A stretch of DNA of 64,000 bases from Paenibacillus silviterrae (GCF_030167925.1 NZ_JASKUT010000002.1:682001-746000), one strand, 5' to 3'; positions 8,122 to 18,344 are shown, counted from the first letter of the stretch. Made by a program: numbers and translations. Notes: generated from the letters alone by a model not told the origin.

Positions 8122-11100
8122 ATGCTGCGCAAATGGATTTCAATTTTGATGGTATGCATGCTAATCGGGAGTGCAGTTCCCCTCGATATCACCAAAGCTT
8201 TTGCAGAGGAAACAAGCAATATTTCCGCACAAGCGGCGCTGAGTGTGGACTCGGTTACGGGAGCGAACGGCGCTGCCAATGCAGTGGATGGAAATAAAAC
8301 AACCCGCTGGGTATCCGGAAGCACGACCTATGTCCATACGTTTGAAATGACTTGGCCAAGCGCCAAACGAATCAATCAAGTCAAGGTATGGAGCGGTAAT
8401 ATCGGGACAGGCGCGAATAACTGGCACCTGCGGGACTTTACTCTGGAATATTGGGACGGCAGCACTTGGGTGAAGATTGCATCCGTCATTGATAATGACA
8501 AAGACAATAATGCCGGACAATATAACGATTTCCAATTCGGTCCGATTACCGCATCCAAGCTGAGGCTGCATATTACGAAGCCTAGCTGGGGGGGATTCAA
8601 TTTGTCCGATGATAAAATAGCCCGTCTCGCGGAGATCGAAGTGTATGCGCTCCCCGATGCAGATGTGACCCCGCCGGGCGAAGTGACCGATACGGCGGTT
8701 ATCGCTGGTGATGGCCAGCTCACATTGACTTGGACGGATCCGGCCGCTCCGGATCTAAACCAAATTAAAATCACACGGGAAAACACGGTATCGGATGCCG
8801 TCTATATGGATAAAGGGATACAGTCTGCAACTTGGACGGGCCTTACGAACGGGAGGCCGCATTCGTTCCGGATACAGACAGTCGATACGGCAGGTAATAC
8901 GTCCGCCGGTCTGGTCGTCACCGGTACGCCGAAGGCAGCAGATGGATCGCAGCCTGGAGTCAATGTGGCAGGCCAAGCAATGCTGAACGCCGATTCGGTG
9001 ACAGGCTCGAATACGGTGTTCAATGCCGTGGACGGCAACCAAACGACACGCTGGGTGTCGGGCAGCTCCACCTACGACCATTTCTTCGAAATGACGTGGG
9101 AGCATGTGCAAACCATTAAGCAGGTTAAGGTATGGAGCGGCAATGTAGGCACAGGCTCGCACAATTGGCATATTCGCGACTTTACGCTGGACTACTGGAA
9201 CGGGAACGCTTGGGTGACGATTGCGACAGTAACCGATAATGACAAGGATAACAACGCGGGAGAATACAACGATTTGACGTTTGACCCCATTGCCGCTTCC
9301 CGGTTGCGGCTGCACATCACCAAGCCGAGCTGGGGTGGCTTCAACGCGACCGACGATAAAGTAGCCCGGCTCGCGGAAATCGAGGTTTATGCCATTGCTC
9401 AGGAAGGTACGGACACGATACCGCCAGGGGAGGTGGGCAGCCCTGAAGTCATCGTGGGGAACGGGCAGCTGACGTTGAAATGGACGGACCCTAACGACAT
9501 GGACTTGGGCCAAATCAAAATCACGCAAGAGAATTCGGTAATGGAAGCGGTATATGTCAGTAAAGGTGTACAAATCCGGCTCCTGCCCGGGTTGGTGAAC
9601 GGAACGAACTACTCCTTCCGGCTGCAGACGGTGGATATGGAGGGCAATGTGTCGGCGGGGCAGCTTGTGACCGGCACGCCAAGTGAGGCGGCACCTGTTC
9701 CTACGCCGGGGATCACGAGTTTTATTACCCGCAGCGGGGATATATTGATGGAGGGCGCGAATGAGTTTCGGTTTATTTCGCTTAACGGCTCGAATTTGAC
9801 CTATATTCCGGCCCCGAGCTGGCATCGAGCTGATCCATGGGAGCAGGATGATGTTTTCAAGTCGCTGCAGCAGATGGGCGGAACTGTAGTTCGGCTGTAC
9901 ACCTTTACGATCAAAGGCGGAACAGCTAACGGACAAGAGAAGAGCCATATTAACGGACTTCGTGATTATGACGAAGATTTTTTTAAGGATCTCGATCACA
10001 TTCTAAAATTGGCCAATCAATATGGCATCCGGGTGATCCTCCCTTTTATCGACACATGGGATCACGTCGGAGGCATCAAGCAATTCGCCGCTTTTCGGGG
10101 CAAGGCTCCGGAGCAATTTTATACGGACCCGGAATTAAAGGAAGATTACAAGCATTTGGTCAGCTATGTGCTGAACCGGACGAATACGTTCACCGGGGTG
10201 AAATACAAGGACGATAAAGCCATTTTGGCATGGGAGACGGGGAACGAGCTATATACCACGGATGCATGGACCGCCGAAATGAGCGCTTATTTCAAAAGCA
10301 TCGATCCGAATCATCTGGTCATGGACGGGCGGTACGGCCTGAGTGCAGCGGCGGTAGACGATCCCAATGTGGACATTGTGTCCAACCATTACTATGAAAG
10401 CGGCGGCACCAATTATGCGCTGCGTAACGTAGCCGACCGTAACATGAGTTTAGGCAAAAAGGTGCTGGTTGTCGGTGAATTCGGCCATACCAGCACGGCG
10501 AATATGTCCGCACTGGTGGATAAGGTCATTTCCAACGGCACATCCGGGGCTCTATTATGGACGTTGAAGTTCCATAACAAGGACGGAGGTTTCTACAACA
10601 AGGAAGGCGACTACCGCTGGCCGGGCTTCCCTTCCGGAAGTTCGTACGACGAAACGGCGGTGATGCAGCTGATTCGCAACAAGGCATATGAAATTCGCGG
10701 GCTTCCTGTTCCGACAAGAATGATACCGGACCCGCCGACGCTTCTGCCCATCGAGTCGGTTATGGGGATGTATTGGAGAGGCTCGGCCGGCGCAGAGTCC
10801 TATGATTTTGAAAGGGCGGGGGACCCGAACGGGCCTTGGTCGACCGTAGGCGTCGATGTGCCGGACAGTGATATGCCGTTTGTGCCCTTCAAGGACACAA
10901 CTGCCGAAGAGGGAGGCACCTATTACTATCGGGTGAAAGCGAAAAATGCAGCCGGCCTATCGGCACCCTCCAACACGGTAGGACCTGTGATCGCCTCTTC
11001 TGCGCCTCCTGTGCCGGATCAGCCGGAGCTGCTGCCGATTCAATCGGTTTCTTCGATTTCGTGGAAGCCGCTGAAATGGGCAGAAACCTACGGTTTGGAG

Positions 11101-13305
11101 AGAGCGGAGACGGCGAACGGTCCTTGGACGGTGGTTGGAGCGAATCTGAAGGAGGGCGATAGACCTTATAAGGATACCTCTGCCAACAGCGGGGTTCCCT
11201 ACTATTACCGGCTCAAAGCCAAAAATACGGGAGGGGTTTCCCGGCCTTCCGAGGTATTCGGACCGGTAATCGTGCGTAATGCAGCCCAGCTGGGACAGCT
11301 CAGCGTTGATTCCACGACAGGTACGAACGGGAAGGAAAACGCGGTCGACGGAAACTTGGCGACACGCTGGTTATCTCAAGGTGCCGGAGGCGAGCATTGG
11401 CTGCGAATCGATTGGACGGTTCCGCAAACGATTAACCGGTTAAAGCTGTGGAGCGGGGCGGCCAGCGGCGAGAAATGGCACATTCGCGACTTTAGCGTTG
11501 AGGCATTGACCGATACCGGCTGGCGGACGCTGGCAGCGGTGACGGATAACGATAAGGATGGATTCTACGGCCAATATAATGATCTGATCTTCGATCAGGT
11601 TCAAACGTCGTCCGTCCGATTGCTTATCACGAAACCTTCATGGCAAGGTACTCCGGTCAATCCTAACGATCAGATTGCCCGGCTGATGGAAATCGAAGTG
11701 GGCTTCGAGGACGTTTCGGCACCGGGGGAAGTTTCAAACGTCGCTGTGCTGCAAGGAGACGGGCAGTTGCTGTTCCGATGGACGGACCCTAGCGATGCGG
11801 ATTTGGCTCAAGTTCAAATCACAGGAGCAGGGGAAACGGTAACGGACGCGGTTTACATTAACGCAGGCGTGCAGCAGGCCGTGCTTACCGGGCTCAGCAA
11901 CGGGACCATGTACTCTTACCGGCTCATTACAGTGGATAGCCATGGCAATGCCTCGGCTGGAGTCACTGTAACCGGTTCCCCGAAGGCTTCGGATTCGCCA
12001 GGAGGCGGTCATCCCGGTAACGGCCATCCGGGAAACGGTGACCCGGGCAATGATAGCTCCGGTGAGGAGAGTCCGCTCACGGAGACCGGTAATGCTCAGC
12101 CTCAAGTACCCGGAAGTACAACGCCAATAGGACAGGAGATTGATGCTGTGAGCATCAGCCTTCAAGACGGGCAGGCTATCGCAGAGGTAACGGAGGCCGC
12201 AGTCAAAGCCGCCATCAGTAACGTATCGAAGTCTTTAGTTTCGAATGCCGACGCCGCGAAAACCGTGACTTTCAACATCCCGGCTGCGGAAGCCCCTATT
12301 GGCTATATCGTGAAGCTCCCGGCATCAGCGCTTGACTTGGCTAAAACGGAGGGCATCGATAGGCTTGCCTTGAAAACCTCTCTCGCCACTATAGCTTTTA
12401 AGCCGGATGCGCTCAAAGAAGCGGTAGGCGTGACCTCGCGAACGGTTGAATTTACAGTAGCGGCGGTGCCATCCTTCAGCCTCTCCCCGGAGATTTCTGC
12501 AAAAGTCGGCAGCCGTACGGTGCTTCAGTTCGGGGTCTTAGTGGACGGCCGTCCGGTAAGCCGGTTTAACGGAAGCAAGGCGATTGAGGTTACGATGGAT
12601 TACAAGCTGTTCGCGGAGGAGATGCCGCATCACGTAGCCGTATTTTATCTTCCTGACAGCGGCGGGATGGTACCTGTGAAAAACAGCACTTATACGCAGG
12701 GAAAGGTCACTTTCTTTACCGATCATTTCAGCCGTTATGCTGCATGGCCGGAGGTCGTCTCGTTCGATGATCTCGCTCAGGCGGAATGGGCGAGAGCCGA
12801 AGTGGAATTCCTTGCAGCAAGAAACGTGGTCTCCGGAACCTCAGTCCATTCGTTCGAGCCCAACCGGCACGTGACCCGAGCCGAATTCGTGCAAATGCTT
12901 CTGGAAGCGCTGGAGCTTGTCGACCGTTCCGCTGTCCCGGGTTTGAGCGATGTCAAAGACGGCGAGTGGTATACAGGGTCCGTATCCAGCGCGATCCGGC
13001 TAGGAATCGTCCGCGGCTACGAGGACGGCACCTTCGGAGTGAATAAGCCGATCAACCGGGAAGACATGTCTGTGCTTGCGTATCGTGCCGCACAACAGGC
13101 AGGCTTTTCCCTGAACGCCGGATATCAAGCAGCGGCCGGATTCTCCGATCGAACGGAAATTTCCGGCTATGCCCGGGAAGCGGTCGAGCAAATGCAGCTT
13201 GCTGGGATCGTCAACGGCATGGAGGGAGACCGATTCGATCCGAAGGGCCTCAGCACCCGTGCACAGGCAGCCAGAATCATTTATTCGCTGCTCAATTACA
13301 GATGA
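8122..13305 (+). CDS. SLH-anchored multidomain glycoside hydrolase (GH5-like) with three F5/8C domains
   Basis: A 1727-residue cell-surface enzyme. Domains in order: signal peptide (residues 1-28); F5/8-type C carbohydrate-binding (~32-178); fibronectin-like (~181-273); second F5/8C (~283-425); second fibronectin-like (~433-523); GH5-like barrel (~531-860); two related fibronectin-like repeats (~869-960, ~963-1052); third F5/8C (~1055-1193); fibronectin-like (~1197-1288); Gly/Pro/Asn linker; a ~200-residue domain common before SLH repeats; three SLH repeats (~1550-1727, with VTRAEF, INREDM and STRAQA). Predicted catalytic acid/base is Glu709 (ETGNE) and nucleophile Glu786 (GEFGH). The barrel most resembles fungal/plant-type endo-mannanases (GH5_7). 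AAGGGAGG precedes the ATG. The enzyme would be held on secondary cell-wall polymer. Confidence 0.9.
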   Translation: MLRKWISILMVCMLIGSAVPLDITKAFAEETSNISAQAALSVDSVTGANGAANAVDGNKTTRWVSGSTTYVHTFEMTWPSAKRINQVKVWSGNIGTGANNWHLRDFTLEYWDGSTWVKIASVIDNDKDNNAGQYNDFQFGPITASKLRLHITKPSWGGFNLSDDKIARLAEIEVYALPDADVTPPGEVTDTAVIAGDGQLTLTWTDPAAPDLNQIKITRENTVSDAVYMDKGIQSATWTGLTNGRPHSFRIQTVDTAGNTSAGLVVTGTPKAADGSQPGVNVAGQAMLNADSVTGSNTVFNAVDGNQTTRWVSGSSTYDHFFEMTWEHVQTIKQVKVWSGNVGTGSHNWHIRDFTLDYWNGNAWVTIATVTDNDKDNNAGEYNDLTFDPIAASRLRLHITKPSWGGFNATDDKVARLAEIEVYAIAQEGTDTIPPGEVGSPEVIVGNGQLTLKWTDPNDMDLGQIKITQENSVMEAVYVSKGVQIRLLPGLVNGTNYSFRLQTVDMEGNVSAGQLVTGTPSEAAPVPTPGITSFITRSGDILMEGANEFRFISLNGSNLTYIPAPSWHRADPWEQDDVFKSLQQMGGTVVRLYTFTIKGGTANGQEKSHINGLRDYDEDFFKDLDHILKLANQYGIRVILPFIDTWDHVGGIKQFAAFRGKAPEQFYTDPELKEDYKHLVSYVLNRTNTFTGVKYKDDKAILAWETGNELYTTDAWTAEMSAYFKSIDPNHLVMDGRYGLSAAAVDDPNVDIVSNHYYESGGTNYALRNVADRNMSLGKKVLVVGEFGHTSTANMSALVDKVISNGTSGALLWTLKFHNKDGGFYNKEGDYRWPGFPSGSSYDETAVMQLIRNKAYEIRGLPVPTRMIPDPPTLLPIESVMGMYWRGSAGAESYDFERAGDPNGPWSTVGVDVPDSDMPFVPFKDTTAEEGGTYYYRVKAKNAAGLSAPSNTVGPVIASSAPPVPDQPELLPIQSVSSISWKPLKWAETYGLERAETANGPWTVVGANLKEGDRPYKDTSANSGVPYYYRLKAKNTGGVSRPSEVFGPVIVRNAAQLGQLSVDSTTGTNGKENAVDGNLATRWLSQGAGGEHWLRIDWTVPQTINRLKLWSGAASGEKWHIRDFSVEALTDTGWRTLAAVTDNDKDGFYGQYNDLIFDQVQTSSVRLLITKPSWQGTPVNPNDQIARLMEIEVGFEDVSAPGEVSNVAVLQGDGQLLFRWTDPSDADLAQVQITGAGETVTDAVYINAGVQQAVLTGLSNGTMYSYRLITVDSHGNASAGVTVTGSPKASDSPGGGHPGNGHPGNGDPGNDSSGEESPLTETGNAQPQVPGSTTPIGQEIDAVSISLQDGQAIAEVTEAAVKAAISNVSKSLVSNADAAKTVTFNIPAAEAPIGYIVKLPASALDLAKTEGIDRLALKTSLATIAFKPDALKEAVGVTSRTVEFTVAAVPSFSLSPEISAKVGSRTVLQFGVLVDGRPVSRFNGSKAIEVTMDYKLFAEEMPHHVAVFYLPDSGGMVPVKNSTYTQGKVTFFTDHFSRYAAWPEVVSFDDLAQAEWARAEVEFLAARNVVSGTSVHSFEPNRHVTRAEFVQMLLEALELVDRSAVPGLSDVKDGEWYTGSVSSAIRLGIVRGYEDGTFGVNKPINREDMSVLAYRAAQQAGFSLNAGYQAAAGFSDRTEISGYAREAVEQMQLAGIVNGMEGDRFDPKGLSTRAQAARIIYSLLNYR

Positions 13306-13312
13306 GCTCGGT

Positions 13313-13359
13313 GAAAAGGAGTGACGCGGAAATCCCAATCCCGCGTCGCTCCTTTTTTG
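13313..13359 (+). terminator. Rho-independent terminator
   Basis: AAAAGGAGTGACGCGG pairs with CCGCGTCGCTCCTTTT, followed by T-run. It closes the SLH glycosidase transcript. Confidence 0.92.
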
Positions 13360-13379
13360 CACTCAACCTTTCACAAGGT

Positions 13380-13442
13380 CACGATCCGAACAGAAGATGT
13401 CATCGCCGTGGGCTAATCAAGCCGAACAGTACCCTTTACAAT
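13380..13442 (+). promoter_or_regulatory. Shared 63-bp promoter block, copy B (before FAD oxidoreductase operon)
   Basis: Gapless match to 7971-8033 with the -10 TACAAT at 13437-13442 and no good -35 (TAATCA). It drives the oxidoreductase-permease-permease-binding protein operon. Confidence 0.65.
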
Positions 13443-13507
13443 GAACATAGAACCCGGGATGATTGTCAGTCCCAGGAAGTAGTAGAAAGCGTCACGGAGG
13501 AGAGAAC

Positions 13508-14869
13508 ATGACATCGATGAAAACAATCATGCTGCCGCAGGAGGAGCTTCCGGTCATTCATGAAGTGGATGTTACCGTTGTCGGCGGAGGGCCGACAGGC
13601 ATAGCAGCCGCCATCGCCGCTGCAAGAAACGGCGCGAAGGTGCTTCTGGTAGAGCAAAGAGGATTTCTTGGCGGCATGGGCACGGTATCGCTCGTTCCTG
13701 CCTTCTGCCCGTTTACAGATCACATCAAACCCGTTATCCGGGGAATCGGACTGGAGCTGCTTGAACGCATGAAAGTATCCTGCCGGCCGGAATTCCGGGA
13801 TGACTACGCTGAGCAGCTCGATTGGGTGCCGATCGATGCCGAGGTGCTTAAGCGCGTATACGATGACGCGGTACTGGAAAGCGGCGCGAAGGTATTATTC
13901 CATACCTTTATCGGGCAGGTCATCATGAAGCCGGACCGAAGCGGTATCGAAGGACTCGTTGTTCTGAATAAGTCGGGGAGGTCGATCATCCAAACCCGTT
14001 ATATCGTGGATGCGACGGGAGATGCGGATATCGCGGCCCTGGGCGGCGCCCCCTTCCAGAAGGGCGGAGAAGCCGGAGAACTGCAGCCCGGCACGATGTG
14101 TTATCTGCTCACGAATGTGGATCGCGGGCGGTTCCGGCAGTATATGCAGGAAAGCGGCGATAACGATCAAATTCCCAAGGCCGTCATGCTGGCGCAGCAA
14201 AACGGCGATCTGCCCCCGGGGCGTAAAGAAGTGTCCGGCTTCGCTTGGGTGTCCGATTATTTGGTCGGCGTCAATTTCGGCCATGTGTTCGGCATCGACG
14301 GCACGAAGGCGGAGGATTTGACGAAAGCGGCTATCGAAGGCAGAAGGCTTGTCGAGGTCCAAGTGAACTTCTTGCGAAAGTATGTTCCAGGCTTTGAGAA
14401 CGCCCACGTCGTTAGCACCGGCGAGCAAATCGGCATTAGGGAAACCCGAAGAATCGTCGGCGATTACATGCTGGTGCAAGAGGATTTCACATCCATGCGC
14501 AGCTTCGAGGACGATATTGCGAGGAATGCTTACTTTATCGATATTCATATGGCGACAAGTAAGGAACAAATGCAGATCCGCCATCTCCCGGACGGCGAAT
14601 CACACGGTGTACCCTACCGCTCGCTGCTGCCGCAGGGACTCGACAATGTGTGGGTAGCGGGTCGGGCGGCATCCGCCGACCGGGTCGTTCAAGGCTCGCT
14701 GCGGGTCATGCCGAACTGCTTCGCCATGGGACAGGCGGCGGGTACCGCCGCAGCGCTTTGCACCTCCACCGGAGGCACCTCCCGAGAGGTGGATATCCGG
14801 GAGCTGCAGAGGCTCCTGACCCAACAGGGAGCCTGGCTGGGCGAAATCGCCTCGTCCCAGGGCGTATAA
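13508..14869 (+). CDS. FAD-dependent oxidoreductase
   Basis: A 453-residue flavoprotein of the FAD_oxidored type. The N-terminal dinucleotide fold VVGGGPTGIAAAIAAARNG ends in the FAD-binding acidic residue (LLVEQ). A second FAD motif (YIVDATGDADIAALGG, near residue 170) and the C-terminal VAGRAASADRVVQGSLRVMPNCFAMGQAAG segment are typical. Start ATG at 13508 with CGGAGGAGAG; a start 15 codons earlier lacks a site. Its position as first gene of a sugar ABC operon under the shared promoter suggests oxidation of a sugar-derived substrate. The substrate is unknown. Confidence 0.88.
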   Translation: MTSMKTIMLPQEELPVIHEVDVTVVGGGPTGIAAAIAAARNGAKVLLVEQRGFLGGMGTVSLVPAFCPFTDHIKPVIRGIGLELLERMKVSCRPEFRDDYAEQLDWVPIDAEVLKRVYDDAVLESGAKVLFHTFIGQVIMKPDRSGIEGLVVLNKSGRSIIQTRYIVDATGDADIAALGGAPFQKGGEAGELQPGTMCYLLTNVDRGRFRQYMQESGDNDQIPKAVMLAQQNGDLPPGRKEVSGFAWVSDYLVGVNFGHVFGIDGTKAEDLTKAAIEGRRLVEVQVNFLRKYVPGFENAHVVSTGEQIGIRETRRIVGDYMLVQEDFTSMRSFEDDIARNAYFIDIHMATSKEQMQIRHLPDGESHGVPYRSLLPQGLDNVWVAGRAASADRVVQGSLRVMPNCFAMGQAAGTAAALCTSTGGTSREVDIRELQRLLTQQGAWLGEIASSQGV

Positions 14870-14893
14870 GAAAACCGAAAGGAGGAATGAACC

Positions 14894-15862
14894 GTGGCAC
14901 AGCATGAAGGACTTACAGTTCCCCGGACTCCCGGCACGGCTTCCGGCTTGTTGACGAAAGGCCGTCGTCTCTCGAATTTCAGACAATATTGGGATTTGTA
15001 CTTGATCATGGTTCCGGGCCTTCTGTATTTCATCCTGTTTAAATATTTACCGATGTGGGGCATCGTCATCGCATTCAAGGATTTCAGCATTTTTGCCGGC
15101 TTCAGCATGAGCGAATGGGTCGGTCTGGAGCAATTTCGAAAAATGTTGAACGATCCCCAGTTTTTCCTGGTATTCCGCAATACGATCATCATCAGCTTAT
15201 ATAAGCTCATATGGGGCTTTCCCGGTCCTATCATCCTTGCGCTGCTGCTTAATGAAATCCGCAGCATGTTCTACAAGCGCACGATTCAAACGCTCGCTTA
15301 TTTGCCGCACTTTCTCTCGTGGATCATTATAGGGGGTATTATGGTCAACGTGCTTTCTCCGGTAACGGGAGCGGTCAATGGGGTGATCGAGTGGCTGGGC
15401 TTTGAGCCCATCTTCTTCCTGGCCGATCCCCAGTGGTTCCGGGCTATGCTCGTCATCAGCGATATCTGGAAGGAAGTCGGCTGGGGTGCGATCATTTATT
15501 TGGCGGCGCTGGCCGGGGTGGATCCGCAGCTGTACGAAGCGGCCGTCATGGACGGTGCGGGCAAGTGGAAGCAGCTGATTCATGTGACGCTGCCTTCGAT
15601 TATGAGCACGATTATCGTATTATTCCTGCTCCGTCTCGGTCACATTCTGGACGTCGGCTTTGAGCAGGTGTTTGTGCTTTACAACTCCCTGGTTTACGAT
15701 GTCGCGGACGTCATCGAAACGTATGTATACCGGATCGGGATCGGACAATCCCAATTCAGCTATTCGACGGCCGTAGGCTTGCTAAAGTCGGTGATCAGTC
15801 TGATTCTTGTGGTCATCATCAACAAAGCCGTGAAGAAGACCGGTCAGGAGGGGATTTACTAA
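14894..15862 (+). CDS. Carbohydrate ABC transporter permease (LplB type)
   Basis: A 322-residue CUT1 permease with six membrane segments. The EAA-loop motif EAAVMDGAGKWKQLIHVTLPSI is near residue 215. The start is a GTG at 14894 after AAAGGAGG. Together with the next permease and the 16803 lipoprotein it forms an importer lacking its own ATPase, normal for Paenibacillus, which use a shared MsmX-like ATPase. Confidence 0.95.
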   Translation: MAQHEGLTVPRTPGTASGLLTKGRRLSNFRQYWDLYLIMVPGLLYFILFKYLPMWGIVIAFKDFSIFAGFSMSEWVGLEQFRKMLNDPQFFLVFRNTIIISLYKLIWGFPGPIILALLLNEIRSMFYKRTIQTLAYLPHFLSWIIIGGIMVNVLSPVTGAVNGVIEWLGFEPIFFLADPQWFRAMLVISDIWKEVGWGAIIYLAALAGVDPQLYEAAVMDGAGKWKQLIHVTLPSIMSTIIVLFLLRLGHILDVGFEQVFVLYNSLVYDVADVIETYVYRIGIGQSQFSYSTAVGLLKSVISLILVVIINKAVKKTGQEGIY

Positions 15863-15863
15863 G

Positions 15864-16733
15864 ATGAGAATGACAAGGGGAGAACGTTGGTTTTCCGTTA
15901 TTAATCATCTCGCGCTTGGTGCTTTCGCACTTCTCGCTTTAGCACCTTTCGTTCACATCCTCGCCCAATCGTTCAGCAGCTACCGGGCGATCATGTCCGG
16001 CGAGGTATCCTTCCTGCCCGTGGAGTGGACGACTGAAGCTTATGTCAAAGTGTTTCAAGATCCCGGTTTTCTCCAAGCCTTCCTTGTCAGCGTGCAGCGG
16101 ACCGTGCTCGGAACGTGCTTGAGTGTGCTTTTGACCTGCTTGCTGGCTTATCCGCTCTCCAGGACGTATATCCAAGGGCGTAGCTACATTATGTTTTTCA
16201 TTGTGTTTACGATGCTGTTCAGCGGGGGCATGATTCCTACGTATCTCGTCGTCAAGCAGCTGCAGCTGATGAACACGTTCTGGGTATATATCATCCCGGG
16301 CGCCATTAATGCGTTTCATGCCGTTATCATGAAAAATTTCTTTCAATCGATCCCGAGCGAGCTGGAGGAATCGGCGCGAATCGACGGCGCCTCCAACCTC
16401 GGCATCTTATTCCGAATCGTCATCCCTCTGTCGATGCCGGCCATTGCCACTATTGCGCTGTTCAACGCGGTCGGCCAGTGGAATTCTTTCTTCGACGCGG
16501 TCATGTATGTGACGGATTCCAGCTTGAAGCCGCTGCAAATTTATTTGCGCGAGCTCGTCATGTCGGGCCAATCCAATATCAATACGACAGATAGTCTGGA
16601 GCGTCAGCTCCTTGCCATTGAATCGCTCAAAGCCGCTGCGCTGATCGCCAGTACGCTGCCGATTCTGATTGTATATCCGTTTTTGCAAAAATATTTCGTC
16701 AAAGGCATCATGATTGGATCCGTAAAAGGGTGA
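15864..16733 (+). CDS. Carbohydrate ABC transporter permease (YtcP type)
   Basis: A 289-residue second CUT1 permease starting one base after the upstream stop, so translationally coupled. Six membrane segments; EAA motif ELEESARIDGASNLGILFRIVIPLS near residue 170; typical C-terminus KYFVKGIMIGSVKG. Confidence 0.95.
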   Translation: MRMTRGERWFSVINHLALGAFALLALAPFVHILAQSFSSYRAIMSGEVSFLPVEWTTEAYVKVFQDPGFLQAFLVSVQRTVLGTCLSVLLTCLLAYPLSRTYIQGRSYIMFFIVFTMLFSGGMIPTYLVVKQLQLMNTFWVYIIPGAINAFHAVIMKNFFQSIPSELEESARIDGASNLGILFRIVIPLSMPAIATIALFNAVGQWNSFFDAVMYVTDSSLKPLQIYLRELVMSGQSNINTTDSLERQLLAIESLKAAALIASTLPILIVYPFLQKYFVKGIMIGSVKG

Positions 16734-16802
16734 ACTGGGAACGATCTCTCTTGTCTACGGTTTCGATACATATTATTTTAGTATAAAGGGGTTGGATGGA
16801 CA

Positions 16803-18344
16803 GTGAACATGAAGAAGACAGTATCGGTGCTGGTCGGTACAACGATGGTAGGGAGCTTGCTTGCGGCGTGCGGGGCGACCCAGAATGCTCCAGCAGCAGG
16901 CAGTGCGGCAGCAGGGAGCGCGGATAAGCGGGAAAAAATCAGCATCGTGCATCCGAACGTAGGACGCAAATTTCTGGAGAACATGAATGAAAACAACAAT
17001 CCGTACCAGAAGTACATTAACGACAACACCAATCTCGATATCCGTGTCGTTTATCCGCCGTCCGACGGGTACCAGGACAAGCTGAATGTGATGATGTCCT
17101 CCGGCGAGGAGAACGATATGGTTTATACGCAGGATGCATCCTGGTTCATCAACATGGTCAATCAAAAGGCGCTCCAGCCTTTGAACGATGCGATAGAGAA
17201 GCACGGCGCGGATTTGAAAAAATCCATTCCGCAGGAAGCTTGGGATGCCGTGACGGTGGACGGAAAAATTTACGCGATTCCATCCGTAACCTATATTCTC
17301 GGCAACGATCTCATGTACGTTCGCAAGGATTGGCTGACTAAGCTCGGGCTGCAGCCGCCAAAGACGCTCGATGAATACGTGAACGTCATGCGCCAATTTG
17401 TGGAAAAGGATCCGGACGGCAACGGAAAGAACGATACGATCGGCTTGCTGATGGGCGAGAACCTTATCCGAACCGCTCCGTTCTTCGGCGCCTTCGGCGT
17501 ACCGCTCGCAGGGAACTCCGCCGTCTCGCAATGGGTGGAGCGCAACGGGACTCTCGTGAACGCCGCCATTCTTCCGGAAACGAAGGAAGCGCTTCGATAT
17601 ATGGCGGGCTTGTATAAGGATAAGATCATCGATCAGGAATGGGCGCTGAACAAAAACAAGAACATTGAAGAGAAGGTAGCGAGCGGCAAGGCCGGCATCT
17701 TCTCCGCCACTTGGTTTGATACGCGTGGGCCGATCCTGACGAACACGAAGAACGATCCGAAGGCGGAGTGGATTCCGCTGGAGTACCCTGTGGGCAAGTC
17801 CGGCAAGTCCGGTACGGTATCCTCAAACATGGTTACGGGCTACAGCATTGTCCCGGCAACGAGCAAGCGTGTGAACGAAGTGATCAAGATGTTCAACTTC
17901 GCCAACGGGAAAGGGCATGAGACGATTAAGTTCGGTTTGCCGGAGCACAACATTTCGTCCAGAAAGGACGGCAAGCTGACCATGAATTTCGAGGAGCACA
18001 ACAAGCATGTATACCGCAACAATATTTTGGATTATGCCGCTCCCTGGGATAAAGAGCTTGATTATGAGCGTCTCGATGCACTCGGTCCGGAATTTAAGCT
18101 GAAAGACAACGTAACCCGGATCAGCAATGCCCTGATCAAGAACGCATATAACGGACCCGTCACAGCGGGCATGGGCAAAAACGGTGTTCAGCTTACCAAG
18201 CTTATGCAGGAAACGTTCACGAAAATCATTATGGGCAACTTGCCGGTCGACGATTTCGATAAATTCGTCACCCAATGGAAAAGCCAAGGCGGTGACGAGA
18301 TTACGAAGGAAGTTAACGAGAACCACAAGAAAGCGAAAAAATAA
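16803..18344 (+). CDS. Carbohydrate ABC transporter substrate-binding lipoprotein (LplA type)
   Basis: A 513-residue binding protein with lipobox SLLAAC (Cys23 if the GTG at 16803 is used, Cys21 from the ATG at 16809). The Asp-rich loop DPDGNGKNDTIGL is the Ca-binding-like signature of this family. It captures an oligosaccharide for the permeases upstream, presumably the product of the GH5-like surface enzyme. Confidence 0.94.
   Translation: MNMKKTVSVLVGTTMVGSLLAACGATQNAPAAGSAAAGSADKREKISIVHPNVGRKFLENMNENNNPYQKYINDNTNLDIRVVYPPSDGYQDKLNVMMSSGEENDMVYTQDASWFINMVNQKALQPLNDAIEKHGADLKKSIPQEAWDAVTVDGKIYAIPSVTYILGNDLMYVRKDWLTKLGLQPPKTLDEYVNVMRQFVEKDPDGNGKNDTIGLLMGENLIRTAPFFGAFGVPLAGNSAVSQWVERNGTLVNAAILPETKEALRYMAGLYKDKIIDQEWALNKNKNIEEKVASGKAGIFSATWFDTRGPILTNTKNDPKAEWIPLEYPVGKSGKSGTVSSNMVTGYSIVPATSKRVNEVIKMFNFANGKGHETIKFGLPEHNISSRKDGKLTMNFEEHNKHVYRNNILDYAAPWDKELDYERLDALGPEFKLKDNVTRISNALIKNAYNGPVTAGMGKNGVQLTKLMQETFTKIIMGNLPVDDFDKFVTQWKSQGGDEITKEVNENHKKAKK

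Noticed and set aside
8220..9395. Long direct nucleotide repeat, considered as mobile or CRISPR-like
   Set aside because: It is the coding duplication of F5/8C-fibronectin domain pairs, in frame and without terminal repeats.
8755..9999. 414-residue open frame on the minus strand
   Set aside because: It lies wholly inside the SLH glycosidase gene, has no ribosome site, and reads as antisense of F5/8C and fibronectin codons.
13895..14584. 229-residue minus-strand frame within the FAD oxidoreductase
   Set aside because: Antisense shadow in a GC-rich gene; no domain or start signal.
16773..17531. 252-residue minus-strand frame within the binding-protein gene
   Set aside because: Shadow frame; the plus-strand lipoprotein has lipobox and family motifs.
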